Shown piece by piece: positions 47,977-58,583 of a DNA stretch of 64,000 nucleotides. This DNA is from Proteromonas lacertae (lineage: Eukaryota; Sar; Bigyra; Opalinata; Proteromonadidae): contig NGBS01000001.1 in assembly GCA_002245135.1 (NCBI GenBank), positions 310,001-374,000 of the forward strand, given 5' to 3'. How positions within the stretch are numbered: the first letter of the stretch is position 1; every line of letters starts with the position of its first letter. Under the pieces are notes generated by a model, which saw nothing but the letters and a program-made list of their open reading frames with translations, did not search any database and was not told the origin of the DNA. Both the position numbers and the translations under genes were made by a program.

Positions 47977-49533
47977 TTATTGATTAACATAAATTATAAT
48001 ATTTGTAGTTGCTTTAACAGGGTTTCTAAAATATAGTTTGTATTTTCCATTCATTGTTTTTTTGGCCTTTCCAGTTATTTCACCAGAATAATAATCAATT
48101 GATAAACCTTCTGGCAATTCACATCTAAAACAACTGGCAAAACCATATATATATCGTTTTATTGAAACATCTTCACCTTCACAAAGTCTAAATCTGTAAT
48201 TGGGTTGAGTAAACAACGATGTATTTATTTTCTGTTTTTCTAATACATCATAATCATCATCTTCGTAGAGCTTATAGTTATTTGAGTCTTCTAGAACAAA
48301 TACAAGTTTAAAAAAATATATTTGTCTGAAGCTGTCATTGATGAATGAATAGTATAACGACATTAATACAAATGCTTCTTTACTCTCTGCAAGTATTATG
48401 ATATCATTTATAACTTTACCATAACTACAAGCTAAAAACTTTGATACTTTTCTTTTGTTTTCTTTTGATAATGATGAATATGAATTCAACAGTTTCTTTA
48501 GAAATTTTATCAACACATCTTTATCAACTATAGAATATAAAGGAAAAGAATATACTAAAATCCACCTTATAATATGTTAAAAACAAACACATTTTCAATA
48601 ATTCATTAGAATTATCAGTTTGTAATAAACAACAAATTTGTTTTTCTACAGATTCTGGAGTATTCATATCTTCTTTTCTATGATTATCATATATGTATTG
48701 ATGATGAATTGACTTAGATGATTCGATCAATTCAGTAATGTCTTTTTTGGGTATATACTTAACATTCTCTTCTGTTATATAACTCAGATTTATTTCTTTC
48801 CAGTTTATATGGTTTAATATTTCATTTTTCTTATCTTCAAACCCTATTTCATCATCTTTATCGTTTATAGTTTCATTTCTTCTATTCTCATTTTTTAACC
48901 ATACACAAATGCTATTGAATAATTCACTTTCACTATTATATAATAGATTTTCTTTATTTAAAACAAACAACAAACTTCTATAGCTCAATTTCAATATTGT
49001 TTCTATAAATCATATAATATAACTACATACTTTCATTTAACAAAAACTCTGACATTTCATCAATTTTTTGAGGTAGTATTTTTTTAATTTTTTCACAACT
49101 TTCTGCTTCTAATAATTCACCACAGTTTAGTAGGTCTATCAGTAAGTCTATATTAAAGTTATCTATTATATAATCACTGCAATAATTCACAATTTTTATC
49201 TCATCATAATAAACACAGGTTTTTAATAAATCAACTACATTCTCATTCGTTATTTCTATTTCTCCAAATCCATAATAAGTGAGTAATAATTCAATACTTT
49301 CAATACTGCATTTAGAATTCACTAATAATTCACCTTTTTCATTCATAGAATCATTCAGCAATTTTGAGAAAAGAGTATTTTGAGTACATAATAGACTTTT
49401 CACACATTTTAGCTCATGATCTCCTATTTTTAATTTTAAATCATCGTAACCTTCACTACACAACAAATTGATTATTCTAGACCAATAAAAATAAAATATA
49501 CCCTTTATTCGGGATAGATATAGATATCTTCAT
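47977..49533 (-). CDS. BTB-BACK protein with C-terminal Ig-like (He_PIG-type) domain
   Basis: The start MKISISIPNKGI joins, after a 25-nt intron, a BTB domain (DDLKLKIGDHELKCVKSLL, NTLFSKLLNDS, SIELLLTYYGFGEIEI). After a second intron the BACK-like part has LSYRSLLFVLNKENLLYNSE and ELFNSICVWLKNENRRN. A third intron, near 48527-48554, leads to a helical region and then RCELPEGLSIDYYSGEITG, which matches the LPxGLxxxxxxGxIxG pattern of putative Ig (He_PIG) domains. BTB-BACK proteins usually bring substrates to cullin-3 ligases. The Ig-like domain would be the substrate-binding part here, in place of Kelch repeats. This is inference from architecture. Confidence 0.65.
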
Positions 49534-49725
49534 AATTTAATGGAATGATATAGAATTATGTTGATTATGATTTGAAAAGATTATGAAACCACTATATTTT
49601 CAATATAAATTGGGAATATCAAAAAATAACTGATTGCTTATTATATTACAAGATATATCACAAAAAACATGTTTAAAATTCGTATAAAATGTATATATAA
49701 TAATAATAGAGAATAATGAAGAGCT

Positions 49726-51916
49726 TTAACTTGGATATTGCGACTGTTGATATATAGCCGGCTGTCCTTGTGCTGAAGAGTATCTAGTAGTAATAGGTAT
49801 AGATTTAACAAATGGATACTGTGGCGTTGGAGCTGGAGAATTATGAACTTTTTGTTGTTGTTGTGCATATGCTGGTTGGCCTGTTTGCTGAATACTAATA
49901 TGATTATTACTTAGATTTCGATTAGCCATTTCAATTGTAATATGCGGTGTAGATAGATGTTGTGATGCTTGTTTCTGTCGGAAAGATGACTGTTGTTGTA
50001 AATATGCTGGAGTTCCACCACCACTTGGTGAAGGTGCAACAGGTGGAACACCACCATTACTATTTTGATGTCCACTCTTTCTTTTACCTCTGAATTTCTT
50101 TCCTTTGCCTTTTTCTCCACCATAAGTCTATTAAAAAGTTATAATAATTCATTATTAATTTTTACTTGTCTCATAAAACCAGGTATTCCAGAATCTGAAT
50201 GTAATACAGCTATTTACAATATATTAACAATTATCTATATACAATTAGTCCAATCATCACCATCATCTTCATCATCTTGTTTTTTACAACAGAATAATGT
50301 CTTCCAGAATTTCTTCTTTTGAGATCTTTCTTTCAATGTCTAATAATTAATATATACAAATATTATATACATCAATATCTAATTCATCACATTCGGTTAC
50401 AATATCAATGAATTGAGCATATGTCAAACAAGTAGCATCAGCATTACCAGTAGCATGCTTTAATATGTTCTTTACCAAATTATCAATTTCTTTTGGAGTA
50501 AATGATTCTTCTCCTTCTTCTCGAATACCTTGACCTTCTCCTTTCTTACCAAATGCTCTTTCCAATAATTCTCGAATTTCTTGTTTAGATAAGACATGAT
50601 CTCCATTTTTATCAATAACTTTGTATATCTGAGCATTCAATGCAGCTTGTAATGTAAATTGAGCAAGTTCTTGTTTAAGGTTGGTATCTTGATAACCATA
50701 ACGCTTATACAATGTAGAATCTGCTCCTAGTAAATACCAGGCTATAAAGGTGGTTATTGTATAAGCAAAGTTTAACAATACAAGACCATTAGTTATAGCT
50801 GATATTAAATAGGAGTAACTAAACTCAGATACCATTCCAGTTGGAACAAAACTAAAAGAAATACCTCGAGTCTCTTTTTGAATAAAGTCTGAGGTTAAAT
50901 ACTTCTTTGAAACTACTTTTGGATTAGATAAATCAAATACTTCATTACCTAAGGATGTAGCAACAGTATCAACTTTCACTTTTACTTCACATTGAAAATC
51001 ATCTACACTAATTACACTACTTTGCCAATTATCCAAATCAATACCCAGATCATTAGAATTATCATATTCTAATGTCACTTGAAGAGTTATTCCCGTCACT
51101 CGATAGGATATGTTATTCATATTTGGATTAGGATCATCTAAAGATTTTACTCCAGCTAATTCTAACCATCTTGTTAAAGGTAAACTAATTTCTTGACCAG
51201 AAGCAAATATTTCAGCTTGATTATTGTTTTGATCTTTTATAATTGTCACCATCTTTGTTCCATCTCGACCATCTGATGAAGCTGTCATTTTTGTAGTCTG
51301 GTAAATATGAATTAAAGATTGTAATGAATAGTAATTCATTTAATAAAAAGATATAATTTTATGACTAAATGTATAATTTAGATTTTCTACACCTACCATT
51401 AAGAAATTATCTAATTGTTTCATTCTACAATGATTATTAGTTACATTTTCACATCCATTTAATTCACATATACCACAATCTACAGTTTCATAGGTAGTTT
51501 GTTTCATATAAGACACAACTGCTGATTCTTTAGAATTACTACTTGTAACTCTTCCCATATCAGTAGCTACACATGTAGGTTGAAACATCTTACCGTCATC
51601 TGGATCTTCATATTGATGATTGCAATAAGCGGGATTGTATTTATCTCCTATAAATTCTTCCTGTAACTGATTATACATTCCGGGGTTAATATGAGTAAAT
51701 ACTGACCCTGTAGGAGACTATAATACGATAAAATCGTAAAAATCATACTTCTTTCGATAAGTACGTTTTGTTGGCAACAATATCATATATCGTATAAAAT
51801 AACATTCCGATTTGTAATAGTCGGAAAATGATACCCTAGGTAATATAAAGCATGAATGAAGATACTAATCTTAAATCATGTATCTTTAGGTACTTTTGAG
51901 TTGAGTACACAAACAT
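49726..51916 (-). CDS. P2X-type ligand-gated cation channel with EF-hand and Gln-rich tail
   Basis: P2X receptors are trimeric ATP-gated channels with two TM helices. The start MFVYSTQKYLKIHDLRLG has the conserved T-x-K motif before TM1 (IIFRLLQIGMLFYTIYDIV). The ectodomain contains DCGICELNGCENVTNNHC and VGVENLNYTFSHKI, like the V-E-N-F-T region. TM2 is FSYSYLISAITNGLVLLNF, then AYTITTFIAWYLLG. The cytosolic tail carries a canonical EF-hand loop (DKNGDHVLSKQE), a degenerate second one, an acidic/basic stretch and a Gln/Pro-rich end. An in-frame TAA at 51340-51342 lies inside an ATATC...AC intron, so the chain continues. P2X occurs in scattered protists; an EF-hand tail suggests Ca2+ feedback. 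Confidence 0.8.
51301..51354 (-). other. U12-type AT-AC intron in the P2X gene
   Basis: The donor is ATATCTTTTTATT, the branch-like site ATCTTTAAT, and the end CATATTTAC about 11 nt later. It is 54 nt, a multiple of three, so the frame stays open except for the one TAA inside. Splicing joins FSHKI to QTTKMTASSDG. No GT-AG pair nearby keeps frame. Confidence 0.65.
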
Positions 51917-52085
51917 TGAGCTAACTGTAGACCACACACCCTACCAGAATAATAAAAAAACAACCATACCATTCTAGTCAAAAAATGTTTTAGATTGCGT
52001 AAATGTTTTTGTGTAAATTACATGTTTCTATGATTTTTCTATTTATCCGTTTCATTGTTTCCCTATTTATCATAAATCTTTTGAT

Positions 52086-53404
52086 ATGCAGTCTGTTTTA
52101 GCCAGAAGTCTATTAAAACAGAAGAATTTAATTCGTATAAACATTAATATTTATAATTTTAGATTCTTTTGGAAGAAATACTCAAACTATCATGAAATGT
52201 TGTGCTTCTACTCTCCAATATGGTGAAAAAACATTTCCTGTAATTAATAAATGCAAAATGTTTGAGCCATCTAAAGAATGGCCATCAATTCCAGTTTATA
52301 GAGTGTTAGATGAAGAAGGTAAGGTAGTTGGAGATGTTTCAACCCCAGATGATTTGGCAAAGAAAATTTATATTAATATGGTTAGAACAAGAGTATAAAA
52401 CCAAATAATTATTCAAATAGGTAATGGATGATTTCTTACTGAACTGTCAAAGACAAGGAAGAATTACATTTTACATGGCTTCATTAGGAGAAGAAGGAAC
52501 ATCTGGCACAGCTGCTGCTTTAGACAATAGTGATGATATTTTCCCTCAGTACAGAGAACAAGCAACACTATTATGGAGAGGCTTTACCTACCAAGAGTTT
52601 TGTGATCAGTGTGCATGTAATATCAACGAATCAGGAAAAGGACGTCAAATGCCAGTTCATTATGGTTCTCCCAAACATCACTTCATCACAGTATCGTCAC
52701 CATTAGCTACACAAATACCTCAAGCCTCAGGATATGGATATGGCTTGAAATTAGCAAAGAGTAAGAATATCTGTGTGTGTTTCATGGGTGACGGTTCTGC
52801 ATCTGAAGGTGACTTTCATGCTGGTTTAAATATTGCTTCTACCAGATCTTCACCTGTTTTATTCATTTGTAGAAACAATGGTTATGCAATTAGTACACCA
52901 GTTAAAGAACAATATCATGGTGATGGTATTGCTGATAGAATGAAGGGATATAATATTCCCTGTATAAGAGTTGATGGTAATGATCCATTAGCTCTGTATC
53001 AATCAACCAAAATGGCAAGAGAATATGTAGCTAATAATTCAGCTCCATTTTTTATGGAATACATGAGTTATAGAATGAGTCATCATAGTACTAGTGATGA
53101 TAGTAGTGCTTATCGTTCAAAGGAAGAGATGGATGGTTGGAAGAAGAGAGATTGTGTTTTAAGAATGAAAAAGTATGTAATTGATAAGAAAATATGGAGT
53201 GATGAAGAAGATAAGAAGCTTATTGCTGACTCTACTAATGAAATAAAGAAGTGTATTGAAAAAGCTGAAGTAGCTCCAATGGCTACATTAGATGAATTAT
53301 ACAAAGATGTTTATGATAAGATTCCAAAAGGTTCTGAAGTATTAATGGCTGAATTGAAAAAGAATGCTGAAAAACACAAAGATTTCTACAATAAAAAACA
53401 TTAA
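52086..53404 (+). CDS. BCKDHA: Branched-chain 2-oxoacid dehydrogenase E1 alpha subunit
   Basis: This mitochondrial enzyme decarboxylates branched-chain ketoacids with thiamine diphosphate. The start MQSVLARSLLKQKNLI is a targeting leader, followed by a short intron. IPVYRVLDEEGKVVGD and FPQYREQATLLWRGF are typical of the branched-chain, not the pyruvate, enzyme. The ThDP motif is GDGSASEGDFHAGLN with ICRNN, and the regulatory loop is SHHSTSDDSSAYR with the kinase-target Ser kept. A second intron of 28 nt (about 52393-52420) splits VRTR from VMDDFLLNCQ. The end is KDFYNKKH. All key residues are intact, which implies an aerobic-type mitochondrion and amino-acid catabolism. Confidence 0.93.
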
Positions 53405-53523
53405 AATAATAGTATTAACAGATTTATATATTTCTATATTGGGGTAAATGAGAAAAACAAAAAAATAAGAATAAATGATCCAAAACGTATATATTTTTAA
53501 TTAGAAATTGAAATTATTCATTA

Positions 53524-54197
53524 ATGAGTTCTAACGGGTATGTATTGCTTTATTTTGCAAAATATTAACCTACATTAATCAACAAATTTTATTCTCTATC
53601 TTATAGCAAAAATTCAGTTGAAAACGCTCAAGACTTAGATGAAATCTTGAAAGCTCAAAAACAAGTCTTCGCATTACCCACTTCAATGAGTATATTTCTT
53701 ATGTAATAGTGCACATAGATTTTAGTCTCTTTTTATCATCAGCTTTGGTAGTTTGTGCATCACTCTACTTATATATCAGTAAGATGTTCCATATGACAAT
53801 TGCTGATGTATTTATAGTGTTTTATATATAATTTAGGATGGACTCATTCTCGGAGGAGTTGGTTTAACAACATTAATCTTGTTGTTTGTTGCAGGTCAAA
53901 GAAAAACAACTGTAAGCTATCTTAAAAGAAGAAATCAATTCGGTCCAGTTCAAAACAGTGTTATTGATGCTGCAGTAAGCAAAGAAACCACAATGAGATC
54001 TATTGGTGTAAATAATGCTATATACTTCGCAGCATTCACACTTCTTGCTACATACATCATCCCAAGAGTTCCATTACCAATTAATGAAGAAATTAGTTGT
54101 GGTATTTCAAGTATTTATTCTGTTATTTATTTTTCTTTTTTAAATAGTGATACTCCCAGCTGCTTTTTTGGTTTTCGAAGCTTATCAATCTAAGTAA
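53524..54197 (+). CDS. TRAP-gamma (SSR3)-like ER membrane protein
   Basis: The chain is MSSNGKNSVENAQDLDEILK, then helices FLSSALVVCASLYLYI, LGGVGLTTLILLFVAG, a basic loop (QRKTTVSYLKRRNQFG) with DAAVSKETTMRS, AIYFAAFTLLATYIIP and a last helix ending LVFEAYQSK. Four TM helices, a cytosolic lysine-rich loop with the A-V-S-K-E motif and a total near 170-180 residues fit the gamma subunit of the translocon-associated protein complex. The similarity is short and the call tentative. Four introns are needed, two of them near 53690-53715 and 53780-53834 with alternative acceptors, so the TM1-TM2 junction is uncertain. Confidence 0.45.
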
Positions 54198-54298
54198 ACA
54201 TTTTAAGAAACATTTTCATGAAAATTGTTTTGATTGTTTTTTATAATTTCTAAAACAACACAAAATAAATAATATTACATTAAACAAAAATATATAAC

Positions 54299-55493
54299 TC
54301 ACTTAACATGCAATGTGCTATACGCCCAATCCACTAACATTCTTGTATCAATGAATCTCATATTCTGATCAACTGAACCAAGAGTAATTATGGATAAAGT
54401 CAGTCTATTTCTCTCTACTATAGACCACAAATTACCATGTATTCCTGGTCCATTAGGATTTGGCACCCATCCCGTTTTACCAGCTAAAAATCCATCAGTT
54501 CCAATCAATATATGAGTATTATGCCAATTAATAGATCTACATCGTGATTTACCTTGAATTACACATGTATAACTAAAATAATTAATAAATATAAACAATA
54601 TATACTTTTTAGTACTAATAATTGTATTAAACAAAGGGAATAATTGACAATGCAATCCCAATCTCATCAAATCACTAGCTGTTGATAGATTATTCTCACT
54701 TCTCATTCCATGTGGATTTACATAGTGTGTATTTCTCATATTTAATCTTTTAGCATGTTTATTCATCTTCTTAATAAATGCATTATATCCTTCTAATTCT
54801 GATACTTCATATTCATCATTGTTATTATCTTTATATCTTTTTTCTATTAACATTTTTTGTCCAACATGTTCAGCTAAGGCTATTGCTGCGTCATTTCCTG
54901 ATGGTAACATCATTGCATATAATAAATCAAATACAGATAATACATCTTCGTATTGCAAATGTGCATGTGTACCATTTTTACAATCAGCAGATCTTTTGGA
55001 GACTTTTACATAATCATTTGACATTTCATCTTCGTCTGAATTATAAGCTCTAATTACTGTGTATAATGTCATCATTTTAGTCAATGAGGCTGGTTGAACT
55101 TCCTTCTTTGAATCATATTCAAATAGTATATCACCTGAATCGTTTTCTGCTATAATCCAATGATGACAACTTACTGGTGGAGGTACATACATAGAATATG
55201 AACCGCTTGGTATGGTATGTGATAAGGGTATCTAAAGAATAACAACAATATATGTACATTATCTCCGTCATAATTAATCAATATAATTGGACCTTTTACT
55301 GTATATAATTCAAATAAACTCATGATTCTTTTTGTTAAATCGACAGAAGTTCGAATTTCACTCCTAATGGAATAGAATGACAAAAATACCTTAGCATGGA
55401 CAAATATCGGACCTTACCTTGGTATTTAATCGCTAAATTTAATGTTTTCTTATCATAAAGCATATATGTTCCTCCATAAACTAGCATAGACAT
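54299..55493 (-). CDS. Peptidase S11-like (D-Ala-D-Ala carboxypeptidase) protein
   Basis: The catalytic motifs of penicillin-binding S11 peptidases are all present and in order: SLTK (nucleophile Ser and Lys) in PASLTKMMTLYT, PSGNDAA (S-x-N) in YAMMLPSGNDAAIALAEHVG, and K-T-G in GFLAGKTGWVPNPNG. The NPHGMRSENNLSTASDLMRL segment is also typical. In bacteria these enzymes trim peptidoglycan stem peptides. A eukaryote without peptidoglycan would use it on food bacteria, on another peptide, or as a beta-lactamase-like hydrolase. An N-terminal region of about 95 residues (MSMLVYGGTYMLYDKK) is unlike bacterial S11. Three short host-type introns, one inside the catalytic domain, show long residence in a nuclear genome. 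No clear signal peptide. Confidence 0.75.
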
Positions 55494-55625
55494 TCTAAAA
55501 TATTAATTTCAAAAAATAAACCTGTTTATAACGCATATATTTTTGTTATTGTTTTTATAACAGAACAACAAATACACAAAGTTTTATATATATAATAAAT
55601 AAAATATATAAACATACTAAAATCA

Positions 55626-56346
55626 CTAATTTTCTTGTTTTACTTCACCTATTATTTGAGGAACTCTATCAATACTAGGTTGATTTTCATCTCTAACAAC
55701 TAAATTAGTAATTACTTCATCATGTAAACTTTCCATCGCTTGGGAAGATTTACGTTTTTGTTGTTTCTGTGGTTCGGGTTTTAATCCTTTTGACATTACA
55801 GAATTTCTAAAAGCTCTTTTCTTCACAGATAATGGATCTAATTCATCAGGATCATTATTTTTATGGAAAGAATCTTTCCTAGTCACTACTTTAAGGAATT
55901 GAGCATCTTGCATTTGTGCTGTTGACATTCTAGGTTCATGATGTTGTTGAAGACTCAGTTTTGAATTTGGATTTAATTGTGAACTAGCTCTAACAGCTCT
56001 AAAACCACTCGATCCACCGTAAGGACCTAGTTTATACCCACTACCTCCATTATTACCAACACAATGTTCACCATGCGGTGTTAGTGCATATGGTCCTAAT
56101 TCATTAGAATCGTGTCTTAAATTGTTGATTTGAGGTATAAGCATAGGAGATGCTACTTTATCTTTTGTTTCAGAATCTCTTTGTATATCCTTCTTCTCCT
56201 CATTCTTCTTCTCCTTCTCCTTCTTTTCTTCCTTGCCATCTTGTTTTGCATCATCAGGATCTGGTGCAACCTGATACTTTGAAGCACGACCTACAATAAT
56301 ATAAAATATGATGTGTACTTTTATGCCTAAAACAACTGAAACACAT
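55626..56346 (-). CDS. Unrecognised charged protein with possible lipid-anchor start
   Basis: The first exon encodes MCFSCFRHK, a Cys-rich start that could be S-acylated. After a 28-nt intron with GTACAC donor comes SRASKYQVAPDPDDAK, a Lys/Glu-rich run (KKEKEKKNEEKKD), then segments rich in Gly, Pro and Ser (YALTPHGEHCVGNNGG) and RKSSQAMESLHDEVITN near the end (IIGEVKQEN). No known domain or membrane helix. It is probably a disordered adaptor at membranes, but this is inference from composition. It lies just downstream of kinesin-13 on the same strand. Confidence 0.5.
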
Positions 56347-56496
56347 TTATATTATATATATTAACTATAAATAAGAGATTTTAAATGATATATTTTTTAA
56401 AAACGAAAGTCTGACAAAACAGAATCAAACTATTTGTTTTATTTTATTCAATAATAATATATGAGGTATGTAATTAGATCTAATATTCCTGTTTAT

Positions 56497-58520
56497 TTAA
56501 TATTCAGGAAGTTGTCCAACTTGTTTACTTACGATCTCTTCCCTTTGAAGCTGTCTTCTAAATCTTTGTAATTGTCTTCTTAGTGCCATGTTCATGTTTA
56601 TCTTCTTGTCTAAAATTTGTTCTAATCTTTCTGCATATGCATCAATATCATAATCTACTACATCATCACCTTGAATTTTGGCTAAAATCTGTCCTTCTTC
56701 AGTCAACAACTCTGCACTTTCTTGAATACTTCTCATATGACTCTGTAACAATTTTTCTTCTTCAGCGATTAACAATTGAACAGCAGTATGTACATTCATG
56801 GCTTCTGTTGCTTCCTTACTATTACGTTGTAATGAATGACACAATATCTCAATATCTTTAATATCTTCTTCTTCATTACTATCAGGTGAATCATCATCAT
56901 CTTTAGATTCAATATGTGGTTCTTTACTTGGATATAAATGTGGAATTGGATCTAATTTCTCTTCTCTAGCATAATTAGAAGGTGGTGGGATTCTACTACC
57001 ATTATTTCTACCACCAGCACCTGCACCACCACTTGGTCTATCATCATAACCACCACCACCACCTCGATTGTTGTTATTATTATAATTATTATTATCTAAA
57101 TGATCTTCAACATGACCATCTTCTACTAATGGCATATCCATAGCTTCACTAACATCTTTCTGTTTAATTCTATCAGCATATCTCAATGTATTCAATGTAT
57201 GATCAGCAGAACTAGCAGTAGGTGAAACAGTACAAATCATTACAGCTCTTGCTTTACCTTCAAATGTATCTCTCAATACTTGGGTTAATTTACTAGCACG
57301 ATAAGGGATATGAACATTAGAACCACCACTATCTAACGCTCTAATACATTCTTTCAGAGCTAATAAACTCTTATTAATTTCAGCACCTTCTATTCTCTTC
57401 TGTCGATTGTGATTCTTTGTTTCTGAAGCTCTTTCACTACCAGCTAAATCAATTAATGCCAACTTACCATAACTTCTATCATAAGCATCTTTAATTGTAA
57501 CGAAACAGATTGCATGCGATCTACTACTCTGATCGTGTACTTCTGTAGCGGATGTTGTTCTGATTCTAGTAGCATGATCCATTAAACTCAATAAATCCTC
57601 AACTGTATTAGCTTCTACTTCTAATAATCCTGGTATTTGTATTTTATGTTTGCCATCTTCCATTAAACTGACTCTCTTTCTTTTGTTTAATAAATCTAAT
57701 AATCTTCCACCGTAAATTTCAAAATAACTGATTGTTACTTTCTTATCACTATTTTAATATATATTATATTATACCTAAATTCTGGACTTTTCATATAACT
57801 GAACAAATCTTTAGCAGCCATTTGTTGTATTGTTGACATTGTATAGGTTTTACCCGAACCTGTTTGACCATAGGCAAAGCATGTTGCACATCCGTTGGTA
57901 GTCATAACGAAATCTACTAGTGGTTTGGCTGTATATTTATATACAACATCTGTTTCTACACTATCACTGAAAGCATGATCAAAAGCGAATTGATGATTTA
58001 CTAAATATTTGGTTATACCATCTACTTTTAATTTACATTCATGTACTATGACTTCTGGATTGTAAACTGAAACTGCATCGTAATCTTCGTGAGATATTTC
58101 TTTTGGATTGATCGGACGTTTACGAATCTATGCATTGAGATAGAATATAATTGTTATATACACATATAGTGATTTTATAAGCTCCTGGTTTCTGATGCTG
58201 TCTTTCTGCACTTCCTCTTTTTACGCGATAATCATTGATCATTCTACAAAAATCTAAATCTCCAACCCTCCCTTTAGCCTTTTGTTCCTCCACTTCTGCA
58301 ATTTCTAACAACATAAACATACTTTATATACTATTTTTCTTTGCTTCTTCTTGATTTAATCGTCTCTGCTCACGCTGTTGTCTTAGACGCTCTACGGCCT
58401 CTACTGTCGGATCAACTTTCTAGATTACCTCTAAAAGCAATTATATACCTTTTTGTTATTGTTTGGTGGAGGCCCACTTGGTTTAGGTGGGTTTGGTTTA
58501 TTTGCTGAAGCGAGTGGCAT
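56497..58520 (-). CDS. Kinesin-13 (MCAK-type) microtubule depolymerase
   Basis: The motor domain is internal, the mark of kinesin-13, which depolymerises microtubule ends in mitosis and controls flagellar length. A Pro/Asn-rich start (MPLASANKPNPPKPSGPP) and a charged neck (AVERLRQQREQRRLNQEE) precede the motor: IRKRPINPKEIS, the P-loop GQTGSGKT, switch I SSRSHAICF, switch II LIDLAGSERA and HIPYRASKLTQVLRDTF. The C-terminal half has a Gly/Asn-rich insert (around 56990-57080) and two helical coiled-coil segments (EEKLLQSHMRSIQESAELL; LDKKINMNMALRRQLQ). At least four introns fall in the N-terminal half; the longest frame is the 1.17-kb last exon. Confidence 0.92.
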
Positions 58521-58583
58521 TTTATAAATACCAACAGATTTATTTAAATATTTGAATTAGGCTTGATTCTCAAGTGTTTCAAA

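Noticed and set aside
51340-51342. In-frame TAA in the P2X gene as evidence of stop-codon reassignment or a pseudogene
   Set aside because: The stop lies inside a segment with all marks of an AT-AC intron, and many genes in the window end in TAA, so the code is standard.
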